64,000 bases of DNA from Cervus elaphus (lineage: Eukaryota > Chordata > Mammalia > Artiodactyla > Cervidae). The DNA lies in contig NC_057841.1 in the NCBI RefSeq assembly GCF_910594005.1, positions 16,725,001 through 16,789,000 on the forward strand, given 5' to 3'. Position 1 is the stretch's first letter. Each line of letters begins with the position of its first letter. The translations under genes and the position numbers were made by a program. Shown here piece after piece: positions 44,683 through 54,845 of the stretch. The notes beneath the pieces are model-generated. The model saw only the letters and a program-made list of their open reading frames with translations. It searched no databases and had not been told where the DNA came from.

Positions 44683-45261
44683 GAATCACAAAGCCTAAAA
44701 GATAAGCAGATGAGGTTGAGTGGAAAATAAATGTAAGATAATCAGCATATAGCAAGGGAATGGAAAATTCTAGAACTGTCCTGAAAAACTAATAAAACAG
44801 ATTAAAGCTGGAAAGAAACAGGAAAATACAGTCAATGAGGGGATGAAGGAAGGAACAGAACCACAAAAGCAGGCAAGGACCAGATAATAGAATGCACACC
44901 ATATGCAGGTCAGTGATACAGATTTTGACTGGGCCTTCTGAATTTCATTTTCTGTCTATGCCATTCACAGACATACCCTGTCAAATCTCAGGACCAAGAA
45001 ATAAAGGATGCCCCCCCTTTTCTCTCAGCCTTCAGTGTGGCCCTACTGGCTTTTTTCCCCCCAGTTTGCCCAAAGACTGAACTTACCAAGCACTGAATCC
45101 TCATGCTTGTATCTGTCCAGAGAGGACACCTTCTCCAACTGTGTGCAAAGATGCTATGTGGGATAGCCAAAGCCTCAGTTGTTTCTCTTACATTGACAGT
45201 TTCACATAATAATTTTCATAGCATGAGGTTCTTAAAATTTAACTTCCCAAGTACTTCACTC
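44683..45261. other. Single-copy stretch
   Basis: Nothing recognised; short open frames only. Confidence 0.4.
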
Positions 45262-45592
45262 CGTTCAGTTCAGTTCAGTCGTTCAGTCATGTCCAACTCT
45301 TTGCGACCCCATGGACTGCAGCACACCAGGCTTCCCTGTCCATCACCAATTCCCGGAGCTTGCTCAAACTCATGTCCATCAAGTTGGTGATGCCATCCAA
45401 CCATCTCATCCTCTGTCATCCCCTTCTCCTCCTGCCTTCAATCTTTCCCAGCATCATGGTCCTTTCCAATGAGTTGGTTCTTTGTGTCAGGTGGCCAAAG
45501 TATTGGAGTTTCAGGTTCAGCATCAGTCTTTCCAATGAATATTCATGACTGATTTCCTTTAGGAAATGGTTTGATCTCCTTGCAGTCCACTA
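45262..45592 (-). mobile_element. BovB LINE, 3' end fragment
   Basis: Well-preserved antisense end: GTTCAGTTCAGTTCAGTCGT tail, then GGTGATGCCATCCAACCATC, GGTGGCCAAAGTATTGGAGT and GATCTCCTTGCAGTCCACTA. Confidence 0.95.
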
Positions 45593-46243
45593 GCTGGACT
45601 CTTTCAACCTAGCATGTATATTATTCAGTTTTAAAATATCCAGGAATGAAATTCAAACAAAAAAGTTGAGCAAAAAGACACAAGTTTAAAGAAAAATGCC
45701 TGTTTTATCAGCAGCAAATAAATTAGGGAACTACTAATGTTGCTATCTTTTGAGAAATAGTGTTTCATTGTGCCTATTGGTTTATGCAAATAGCTACTTT
45801 GTAAGAGTTCACACCCAGACACTGCAACTTCATGCCTGAGGATTCAATAGCCATCCTGTTGTATTCTCTTTAATCTCCCTCCAGGCTGACTCTGTATTTG
45901 TGTAGCTTAATCTTTGCATTAATATTTTAATATAGGTTTGATGTGGATTGAAATGAGTAAGTAGATTCTCTGAGACCTGTCTAAAAAGATTGCTTGTGTG
46001 ATTTCATTTTGCTGCATTAGTATTCTGTGATAGATACCTTCTATTAGCAGAGAATATCTACCTCTGAATCAAGTGTCATGCCACAAGACAATTTGATAGC
46101 TAAACTTGAGGTTCAGAAAAAAATAACTATTTGTATTATGAAAAATAAGAAAACGTTCAGCTTTTCAGTTAAACCAAACATGCTCCTCTTTTCTAGATGG
46201 ATTATATTTGGAAAATGTCTTTATCCCACCTTCAGCATGTATT
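45593..46243. other. AT-rich single-copy stretch
   Basis: Nothing recognised. Confidence 0.4.
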
Positions 46244-46292
46244 CACACACACACACTCACACACACACACGTGTGTGTGCATATGTGCATGC
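46244..46292. repeat. (CA)n/(GT)n palindromic microsatellite
   Basis: CA repeats to 46270 meet GTGTGTGTG from 46271, so CACACAC/GTGTGTG can pair as an inverted repeat. Strict purine-pyrimidine alternation runs 46258-46292. It forms the tail of the following SINE. Confidence 0.9.
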
Positions 46293-46504
46293 TAAGTCAC
46301 TTCAGTCATGTCTGACACTTTGCAACCCTATGGACAATAGCCTGCCAGGCTCCCCTGTCCATGGGATCCTCCAGGCAAGAATACTGGAGTGGATTGTCAT
46401 GCCCTTCTCCAGGTGATCTTCCCTCCCCAGGGATCAAACCCATGTCCCTTACATTTCCTGCATTGGCAGGAAGGTTCTTTACCACTAGTGCTATCTGAGG
46501 AGCC
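46293..46504 (-). repeat. Bov-tA SINE between two CA microsatellites
   Basis: Antisense full-length unit: TAAGTCACTTCAGTCATGTC, body CTCCAGGCAAGAATACTGGA, tRNA-like CCAGGGATCAAACCCATGTC and a decayed head CTATCTGAGGAGCC. Confidence 0.93.
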
Positions 46505-46551
46505 TACACACACACACTCGTACATCCAATACACACACACATACACACAAT
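46505..46551. repeat. (CA)n microsatellite, right side of SINE
   Basis: ACACACACACAC, an interruption CTCGTACATCCAAT, then more CA units to ACACAAT. Confidence 0.9.
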
Positions 46552-46663
46552 TTATATCTTGAGACCAATTTTTCCATCAGTACAATAAATTAACTGGACT
46601 AATTTTTTTAACTAAAACATTTTTTTTTCATTTAAAAATAGCAATTGTTATTGTAAGAAAGTA

Positions 46664-47178
46664 AAACCTAGACAGCATGTTAAAAAGCAGAGACATTACT
46701 TTGTCAACAAAGGTCCGTCTAGTCAAGGCTATGGTTTTTCCAGCAGTCATGTATGGATGTGAGAGTTGGACTATAAATAAAGCTGAACTCAGAAGAATTG
46801 ATGCTTTTGAACTCTGGTGTTGGAGAAGACTCTTGAGAGTCCCTTGGCCTGCAAGGAGATCCAACCAGTCCATCCTAAAGGAAATCAGTCTTGGGTGTTC
46901 ATTGGAAGGACTGATGTTGAAGCTGAAACTCCGATATTTTGGCCACCTGATGCGAAGAGCTGACTCACTGGAAAAGACCCTGATGTTGGGCAAGATTGAA
47001 GGCAGGAGGAGAAGGGACGACAGAGGATGAGATGGTTGGATGGCATCACCGACTCAATGGACATGAGTTTGGGTAAACTCCAGGAGTTGGTGATGGACAG
47101 GGAGGCCTGGGGTGCTGCGGTTCATGGGGTCACAAAGAGTCAGACACGACTGAGCAACTGAACTGAACTGAATTGAAG
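46664..47178 (+). mobile_element. BovB LINE, 0.5-kb 3' end
   Basis: Sense copy from ACCTAGACAGCATGTTAAAA through CAAGGCTATGGTTTTTCCAG and GGAGAAGACTCTTGAGAGTC to a CAACTGAACTGAACTGAATT end. The frame 46677-47030 stays open and encodes the BovB C-terminal end (GCESWT..DAFELWCWRRLLRVP), here without the RT. Confidence 0.95.
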
Positions 47179-47644
47179 AAAGGAAAAGTTTTAAAAGCAG
47201 ATCATCCTTCTCCCACCAATAAGAAATAATTATTGTAAATATCTTCATATATCTTCTTAAACCTGTTATGTGTATATGTAAATAAACATATAACCATGTA
47301 TTTTAAATAGTCTTAAGCTTTATATTCTTTTGATAATAACTTCTACTTATCATTGTATTATCTCTGTCAAAGGGGTTATCTTTGAATTTGATGAACTGTA
47401 CAGTATATAACCTAGCTCTGATCTATTAACTTAAAACAATTTTATATTTTTAACTTTATGAATAATTCTGTGATGATCATCTTTGAATAGATATTTCTGA
47501 ACACTCATTCAATTATTTTTAGAATAATTTCTTGCAAGCAGAATTTCTATTTCAAAATGTATGCATATTCTAAATTTTAGTATGTATGAATTTTTCATCA
47601 TTTGACCAAGACTTTGAGCTCCTTTGAGTTTTTTATTGGGATCT
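47179..47644. other. AT-rich stretch with old antisense L1 remnant
   Basis: 47440-47600 resembles antisense L1M ORF2 end (ATGAATAATTCTGTGATGAT, GCAGAATTTCTATTTCAAAA). Weak call. Confidence 0.35.
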
Positions 47645-48185
47645 CATTGAATTTATAGAGTAGATGAATGAGCATCCATTCATTTGTTCTTTTAATAAAT
47701 ATGAATTAAACTCCTTCTATGAGCCAAACACTAGTATAGCAATGGAAAAATCAAGGAGCCTTCTTCATGGCATGCATATACATAAGAGTTGAAACCAATA
47801 AGCAAATAGATATATAAAAAGAAGTCAGAGTCTGGGGAGTGCTCAGGGTTAAATGCACTGAAGAGCATTTTAATGACGGTTAAATGCTCTGAAAGCAAAG
47901 TAAGGAGACAGAGAAAGACAGGAGGTAAGGTGATTAGGAAGGCTTCTTAAAACAGTACTGATAGAGATCTGAACACACACGGAAGGAAACTCCATGGTTA
48001 TCAGATGGAAGAGTCGAGACAGGGGAGCAGGGGAACGTCACCAAGATGGAGAACTCAAGAGGATGAGGTTAGAGAAGGATCAGAGGCTGAACCACAAAGC
48101 GTCTTTGGATTAATGGCAGGGACTTTGAATTTTATTTCACGTGCGATTAAAATTTATTGCAAGATTTTGTGCAGGGCAGTCATGA
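47645..48185 (+). repeat. Ancient mammalian interspersed repeat, family unassigned
   Basis: ACTCCTTCTATGAGCCAAAC, GGAAGGCTTCTTAAAACAGT and GCAGGGACTTTGAATTTTAT follow the order of a common old mammalian LINE-type repeat (tail-end signature like TGTGCCAGGCACT). It is strongly diverged and has no frame. Confidence 0.45.
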
Positions 48186-48303
48186 CAAAGCATTTCTAAA
48201 AATGCTCCTTCTTTTCTTCCTGAGATAAGGAATGCTCTCCATTTATTCTTCTTCTTTAATATCATCCAGTTGAAGGTTTGAGTTTCAATACACTCTTTTT
48301 AAC

Positions 48304-48499
48304 AGGACTTCCTGGTGGCTCAAACAGTAAAGATTCTGCCTGTAATGCAGAAGACTGTGATTCGATCCCTGGATTGGAATCATCTCCTGGAGAATGGAAT
48401 GGCAACCCTTTCCAGTATTATTGCTGGAAAATTCTATGGACAGAAAAGAGCCTGGTGGATTTCAGACAACAGGGTCACAAAGGTCACAAACACAAATGA
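48304..48499 (+). repeat. Bov-tA SINE, diverged
   Basis: GGACTTCCTGGTGGCTCAAA head, GATTCGATCCCTGGATTGGA B-box part, then a body with several indels and GGGTCACAAAGGTCACAAAC end. Confidence 0.88.
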
Positions 48500-48901
48500 A
48501 ATGTTTTATTAAATAATTATTTCCCTTCATTGTTCCTCTAAACAAGAAATTATTTCCATCATTTTCATAGTTAATGTTTTAGCTTAAAAAATCTTACAGG
48601 CCCCTTCAATGTTTAATTCCAGGGTTCTATGAACTTGATGCTATGACAATGATTCATAAGTCTGCCAAGCCATATAAGAATATGCTTCTAGGGAGTTATA
48701 AAGAATGGTCCAGGGTTGCTTTTACTTCTGGTCCCCCCACTCACTTCAGAGGAGATATGAAGATAGAATCAAGTGCGTTAAAAGCAAAGCAGCACTTTCT
48801 GGACAACCGTGCCTCCACTCATCAACCTCTTATAGCTCTCTGACTCCTGTGAAGTGTCGTTCCCAGGCCCTTGGATCTTCCCTGAGTTACATTTACTAGA
48901 T
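48500..48901. other. Single-copy stretch
   Basis: Nothing recognised. Confidence 0.4.
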
Positions 48902-49012
48902 CAGTGTTTACCCAAAACTGTGCGTCAGAATCACCTGGGACACTTGTAAAAATAACTTCCAGACCCTGTACCTCAGTGATTCTGATCCCAAAGGTCTGGA
49001 TTTTAAGATGCA
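48902..49012 (+). mobile_element. MER5-like hAT/Charlie fragment
   Basis: CAGTGTTTACCCAAAACTGT start, then GTCAGAATCACCTGGGACAC and GTGATTCTGATCCCAAAGGT match the MER5A order. The 3' half is lost or replaced by the BovB that follows. Confidence 0.7.
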
Positions 49013-49035
49013 ACAGAATCTGGGAAAGGCTATGT

Positions 49036-49370
49036 TGCTGTTGTGGTTGTTCAGTTTCTAAGTCATGTCCGGCTCTCTGTGACCCCGTGAGCTGCAGCAC
49101 GCCAGGCTTCTCTGTCCTTCACTATCTCCTGGAGGTTGCTCAGTCTCAGGTCCATTGAATTGAAACTCTTCCCATCAAGTGTCCTAAGTATTGGAGCTTC
49201 AGCTTCAGCATCAGTCCTTCCAGAAAATATTCAGGGTTGGTTTCTTTTAAGATTGACTGGTTTGATCTTCTTGCAGTTCATGGGACTCTCAGGAGTCTTC
49301 TCCAGTACCACAATTCAAAAGCATCAATTCTTTGGTGCTCAACCTTCCTTATGGTCCAACTCTCAAAGGA
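49036..49370 (-). mobile_element. BovB LINE 3' end with internal deletion
   Basis: GTTGTGGTTGTTCAGTTTCT tail side, then GTCCATTGA joins directly to an AACTCTTCCCATCAAGTGTC region, skipping the CCATCCAACCATCTCATCC section found in other copies. It continues to GGTCCAACTCTCAAA. Confidence 0.9.
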
Positions 49371-49797
49371 TATACAAGACCAACAATAGATGTGTTGCAC
49401 TTTTGCAGATTCAGGATTTCCCATCACCAGTCTAATGTGATTGGGACAGGCTTTGGAAAGCAAGTACTTTGAATGGAATTGCTATGTGAAATAGTCATAT
49501 AGTTAAGTTCCTGATTCTAAAAAACAAATGGAGAAGAATTCAACATCTGATTTTTATCTAGACTCTCATTCATGTTTTTAAAAAAACATATATTTTTGAC
49601 CAATAATTATGTTTATATCTTTACAAAATTATAGGAAATATTCTAGGTAAAATGTAGAATCTGTGGTTGGATGGATCCACAGCATTATAATATATGGGAA
49701 AACCTGTTCCATGAAGTGATGAACCAAAGGATAAGACCTTCCTCGGCATGGGAAGTAGCTTGGTTTAGTGGAATGAGAGTGCATTAGGATGTCAAAC
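49371..49797. other. Single-copy stretch
   Basis: Nothing recognised. Confidence 0.4.
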
Positions 49798-49998
49798 TAC
49801 GCTCAGTCACTTCAGTCATGTCTGACTCTTTGCGACACCACGGACTGTAGCCTGCCAGGCTCCTCTGTCCATGGGATTCTCCAGACAAGAATACTGGAAT
49901 GGGTTACCATTTCCTCCTCCAGGAGACCTTCCCAACTGAAACCAAGTCTCCAGCATTGCAGGCTGATTCTTTACCCCCTGAGCCATCAGGGAAGTCCC
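49798..49998 (-). repeat. Bov-tA SINE, antisense
   Basis: CTACGCTCAGTCACTTCAGT end, body, tRNA-like region shortened (CCCAACTGAAACCAAGTCTC), head GAGCCATCAGGGAAGTCCC. Confidence 0.92.
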
Positions 49999-50939
49999 AG
50001 GAAATCTTGAGTCACTTGATAAAGTGTCAGTTTGCTGAGCTTTAAAATGGAAAAGTAGTATATTTGTCTAGAAGTAGTATAATGTTATTTTGAAGGCCAA
50101 ATATGAAAACATATAATATTTTATTAAGAGCTGAACACATGCAAACTATCATTCCTTTAGGTTTCTAAAAGGTATATACCCTTGCTTCTCAGGAGTGTTC
50201 CTTCTCCACATTCAGCCTCAGATTGGAGATTGTCAGACATTCACACTTTGGGCGAAGGCCACATCAGAGCTGAAAGTCCTCCAGGTAATTTAAGATCAAA
50301 AACAGCTGAAAAGACTTAAATGTGTTCAAAATGTAGGATAAACTTGTTTTTTCACTGACTTTATTGCTCCTATATAAAAATAACATGAAAAATAGGAAAA
50401 ATTAAAATAAAAAGCCATCAAGAATCTCCAGCTGCCTTTTTCTTAGTTGGGTAGGAGTCCAGCGATGTTTGCAATCTGTGATATGAATCCACTAAGCTTT
50501 TAACACTTGCCAAAGGCCTCAGAGAAAATACTGAGAATGCATGAAACACAAAACCCAAACTTATTATTTATTCACCTAATAGTTATCAAGCCGATCACTT
50601 GCTATGGGTAACATACTATGTTCAACACTGCAGGGGATATAGAGAAGCCTTAGCCAACGAAGAGTTTGCAACTGAGACGGGAAAGGAAAACATACACATG
50701 TGGACACTCAAGGAGGAAAATGACAGATTAAACAGCAGCAACACCAGAGGATATCAGAATAAGGGCCACAATGAATATGATTTAATATTCAGCCAGGACA
50801 GAAGGATACCACTACGGCATCTTAAAGAGAGGACATTTGAGAATGACATTGGAAAAGGACAGTTTTCAAAAATAGGGTGAAATCATGACTCTCATCTAGA
50901 GAGAAAATATGTATGAGTTAAAGAATTTATTTAACTCAT
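49999..50939. other. Single-copy stretch
   Basis: About 50560-50690 resembles the old repeat signature of 47.7 kb (TTATTTATTCACCTAATAGT, ACACTGCAGGGGATATAGAG). The 93-codon frame at 50599-50880 runs through it and is not a gene. Confidence 0.4.
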
Positions 50940-51095
50940 TTTAAATTTTCTTTATTTTTTAAATTGGATTATAATTGTTTTACATCACTGTGTCAGCTTC
51001 TGCCATACAACAGCATGAATCAGCTGTACATATACACAGGTCCCCTCTCTCTACAGCCTCCCTCCCACCTCCACCATCCCATCCTTCTAGGTAAC
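50940..51095 (-). repeat. L1 3' UTR fragment, antisense
   Basis: TTTTTTAAATTGGATTATAA, CATACAACAGCATGAATCAG, then a C-rich CCTCCCTCCCACCTCCACCA block. This is the reverse of the ruminant L1 3' end seen in sense at about 42.0-42.1 kb. Confidence 0.75.
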
Positions 51096-52127
51096 TCATT
51101 ATTAATGAAGGAAACAATAAGATGTTATAAGCAGTTTCGAAGAGAAGTGAAAGAAGCACACATTTATATGCAGTAAAGAAATGTTGAAATGGATTTGCAA
51201 ACTGGGGGAGACTGACTTTTTCATGGAGGGAGGAAAGTCAGACCCACCAGACAGAATCTCTGTACATGTCTGTAGGCAAGAATCCTTTTGCATTGCTATC
51301 AGTAATCTACAACTTTCACAATTGTAAAATACATTAAAGGCAGTGAAAGACACAGAGCCCCCATAGAATCAGATTTGGATAACTGAAAAGTCTGTGCTCA
51401 AAACAGGCTTAGTTTTCCATTGAAACAATTTTTTTTCTCTACAAGCTTCAAGCTAAATTTAAACTATCATTTTCTACATATTGTTCCCCAAGGTAGTATC
51501 TGTTGTGAAGATATTACTAGTATGAGAAGACTTATTATGGTTTATTACATATTTGTACCTACAAAGTAATTTCAGTGACTTGAATTAGTAAATAAAAGCA
51601 GTATACTTGTCTCTCAGTATGATCAAGTTGGATAAGAACTATATTTAGTTGAGATTAAATATTGCCTATTCAATTAAATATAAAATATTAATTTATGACC
51701 TATAAAAATTTGACACATCTGTAAAACAAAGTTTTCACCCTTATGAGAGGCTCTTAAAAGAATCAGAAAAATGTCTCTCAAGACCAATTAAATCAACCTG
51801 CATATATTATTTTCAAATTAATACAAGAGAAAATAAATCTCTTCAGAAAATTCTCTTTTGGCTGCTTTAATGAGCTTCTCTTTAAATTTTGTTTTCTGGC
51901 AAAATATATTTTGCTATTGATCTTATGCTCATTCTCTAAAATAAACATGTTTTGATCCCTAAGGAAATGAATGATCGGGACCGTATATTACTTTGAATCA
52001 AAATTTTCCTCTCAAAGTAGCAAAGGTATGACATTCTCAAAGCAGACAGTGTGTCCTGCTGGATGAAGCTTTTGCCAATTACTTATCTAAGCTTCTTGTT
52101 TTGTCATTTAATTACAAGTCCATTTCC
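51096..52127. other. AT-rich single-copy stretch
   Basis: Nothing recognised. Confidence 0.4.
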
Positions 52128-52222
52128 TTTTTCAGGGGATCTTCCTGACCCAGGGATCAAACCTGTGTCTCTTGCATCCCTGCATTGGCAGGCAGGTTCT
52201 TTACCACTGTGCCATCTGAAAG
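52128..52222 (-). repeat. Bov-tA tRNA-like half only
   Basis: Antisense tRNA-derived half: GGGGATCTTCCTGACCCAGG, GATCAAACCTGTGTCTCTTG, CACTGTGCCATCTGAAAGC. The BovA half is absent. The BovB 3' end begins a few bases away. Confidence 0.85.
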
Positions 52223-52227
52223 CAAAT

Positions 52228-53641
52228 TCAGTTAAGTTTAGTCGCTCAGTCGCATTGGACTCTATGTGACCCCATGGACTATAGCATGCCAGGCTTCCCT
52301 GTCCATCGCCAACTCCCAGAGCTTACTGAAACTCAGGTCTAGCAAGTCAGTGATGGCATCCAACCATCCCATCCTCTGTCGTCCCCTTCTCTCCTGCCCC
52401 CAATCCCTCCCAACATCAGAGTCTTTTCCAATGAGTCAGCTCTTTGCATCAGGTGGCAAAAGTATTGGAGCTTCAGCTTCATCAGTCCTTCTAATGAATA
52501 TTCAGGACTGATTTCCTTTAGGATGGACTAGTTGGGTCTCCTTACAGTCCACAGGACTCTCAAGAGTCTTCTCCAGCACCACAGTTCAAAAGCATCAATT
52601 CTTCAGCGTTCAGCTTTCTTTATAGTCCAACTCTCACATCTATACATGAAAAACTATAGTTTTGACTAGATGGACCTTTTTTGGCAATGTAATGTCTTTC
52701 ATTTTTAATATGCTGTCAACATTGGTCATAACTTTTCTTCTAAGGAACAAGTGTCTTTTAATTTCATGGCTGCAGTCACCATCTGCAGTGATTTTGGAGC
52801 TCCAGAAAAATGTTTCTTCATCTATTTGCCATGAAGTGATGAGACCAGATGCCTTGATCTTAGTTTTCTGAATGTTGAGTTTTAAGCCAACTTTTTCACT
52901 CCCCTCTTTCACTTTCATCAAGAGGCTCTTAAGTTCTTCCTCGCTTTCTGCCGTAAGATTGGTGTCATCTGCATATCTGAGGTTATTGACATTTCCCCCA
53001 GCTATCTTGATTCCAGCTTGTGCTTCATCCAGCCCAGGATTTCACATGATGTACTCTGCATATAAGTTAAATAAAAAGGTGACAATATACAGCCTTGACA
53101 TATTCTTTTCCTGATTTGGAACCAGTCCATATCCAGTTCTAACTGTTGCTTCTTGACTTGCATACAGATTTCTTAGGAGGCAGGACAGGTGGTCTGGTAT
53201 TCCCACCTCTTTAAGAATTTTCCACAGTTTGTTGTGATTCACACAGTCAAAGGCTTTGGCATAGTCAATAAAGCAGAAGTAGATGTTTTTCTGGAATTCT
53301 GTTGCTTTTTCAATGATCCAGTGGATGTTGGCAATTTGATCTCTGGTGCCTCTGCCTTTTCTAAATCCAGCTTGAACCTCTGGAAGTTCATAGTTCATGT
53401 ACTGTTGAAGCCTGGCTTGGAGAATTTTGAGCATTACTCTGCTAGCATGTGAGATGAGTGCAATTGTGCAGTAGTTTGAACATTCTTTGGGATTGAAATG
53501 CAAACTGACCTTTTCCAGTCCTGTGGTCCACTGCTGAGTTTTCCAAATTTGCTGGCATATTGAGTGCAGCATTTCACAGCATCATCTTTTAGGATTTTGA
53601 AATAGCTCAACTAGAATCCGACCACCTCCACTAGCTTTGTT
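52228..53641 (-). mobile_element. BovB LINE, 1.4-kb 5'-truncated copy
   Basis: Antisense copy from the TTCAGTTAAGTTTAGTCGCT tail to CCACCTCCACTAGCTTTGTT. It spans the 3' end and the RT domain. Its 5' end stops at the consensus AACAAAGCTAGTGG, close to where the copy at 63.9 kb also begins. Confidence 0.95.
52640..53572 (-). pseudogene. BovB RT domain remnant
   Basis: Minus-strand pieces of the BovB reverse transcriptase. The block 53572-53042 includes ICFIDYAKAFD-type motif A and is open for 176 codons. The motif B region is damaged: small deletions and a frameshift turn RQGCILSP into unrelated residues. The C-terminal part (52921-52640) is in another frame. It is not functional. Confidence 0.88.
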
Positions 53642-53948
53642 CTAAAAGCCATTCCCCTGCCTTCACGGAACAGAGACTAAAGATTTGTGCAGCTGCATAA
53701 TAGCAGCACAAATTGTCAGTGGAACTCCAGGAAGGAAAAGATCACCTATCTGGAGAATCATGAAAAATTTGCAATACATTGGTTGGGCTTGAAAGGGGTA
53801 GATGAACAAGGCTGAGGGAATTTTTAAAGGGATTCGGTATTGGAAGGAAAAAGAAACCTGTAAAGGAAAGACAAATAAATCAGTTTTCCAGAGACAAAAG
53901 TATGTGAGGTGTAGTAATGGACAGCAAGATTGGGGAAGTATTTTAGAA
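53642..53948. other. Single-copy stretch
   Basis: Nothing recognised. Confidence 0.4.
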
Positions 53949-54124
53949 CAGTGCTCATCTAGACACAGAAGAATCTATTGGCCAGCTTTTAAAAAATAAA
54001 GACTCTATAATCACACCTCCAGAAATTCTGATTCAATAGGTTTAGAATCAAGACTCAAAGAACCTGTAATTGTTAAAGCACCCTGGCGATTCTGATGTGC
54101 AGCCATGTTTGGGAATGACTAATG
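53949..54124 (+). mobile_element. MER5-like hAT/Charlie element
   Basis: CAGTGCTCATCTAGACACAG start, then CAGAAATTCTGATTCAATAG, AAGAACCTGTAATTGTTAAA and GGCGATTCTGATGTGCAGCC, ending GGGAATGACTAATG. This covers nearly the full length of a MER5A-type element. Confidence 0.7.
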
Positions 54125-54231
54125 CATGGGCAAATTTTAGAAGACTTTAAATGCCAAGCTAAAGTGAATGAACATTTTTTTTTTCCTAAGTGCCTGTCCC
54201 ATAGGCCCATAGGTCTCTTAAGCTCTCTCTC

Positions 54232-54463
54232 TCTTTTTTTTAAGTAAGAGAGTTCTTTATTAAAAATTCATTTATGATTTCCAAGTATGCCACATTTAGC
54301 AACGCAGGAAGAGGATCCTTCGATATGAGATCACTTGAGGAGGCGTAGAAGGTAGACTCCAGATCCTTCGAGCAGTGTCACTCCTGATAACTGACTCACC
54401 GGGATTATCCTCCTTTCTAGAAAACACATCTCCGAACGACGCTTTCCAGCCTAGCGTCCATGA
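54232..54463 (-). pseudogene. Candidate processed transcript 3' end, parent unknown
   Basis: On the minus strand the sequence ends in AATAAA (complement of 54256-54261), 15 bases later followed by an A8 run (complement of 54234-54241). This is the arrangement of a retroposed polyadenylated RNA. About 56 codons upstream are open, to a TAA at 54298-54296. About nine CpG lie in 54301-54460, unusually dense for the neighbourhood. I do not recognise the protein and cannot choose the reading frame. Its 5' side ends at a Bov-tA. It could instead be a real terminal exon. Confidence 0.45.
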
Positions 54464-54670
54464 GCCCCCTCAGCCACTAAGTTATGTCTGACTTTCGCAA
54501 CCCCATGGACATTAGCCCACCAGGCACCTCTGTCCATGGGATTTCCCAGGCAAGAATTCTGGGGTGGGTTGCCATTTCCTTCTCCAAGGGACCTTCTTGA
54601 CCCAGGGATTGAACTTACATCTCCTGTATTGGCAGGTGGGTTCTTTACCACTGAGCCACCAGGGAAGTCC
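54464..54670 (-). repeat. Bov-tA SINE, antisense
   Basis: CTCAGCCACTAAGTTATGTC end, complete body, CCAGGGATTGAACTTACATC, and head GAGCCACCAGGGAAGTCC. Confidence 0.94.
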
Positions 54671-54845
54671 TTACAGCTGGATGGAGTCCCAGCATAGAGT
54701 GAGTCCCAGTTTTAAAGAAAAGACATATTGACCCTTGTAACCCTGAATTTGTATGATTTCAGAAAGTACTATAAGAATTAATGGATTTTAGGCGGAGATA
54801 ATATTTGGGGTCATTGGCTACTTTTTAACACTCTATTAAATATAC
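54671..54845. other. Short single-copy stretch
   Basis: Nothing recognised. Confidence 0.4.
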
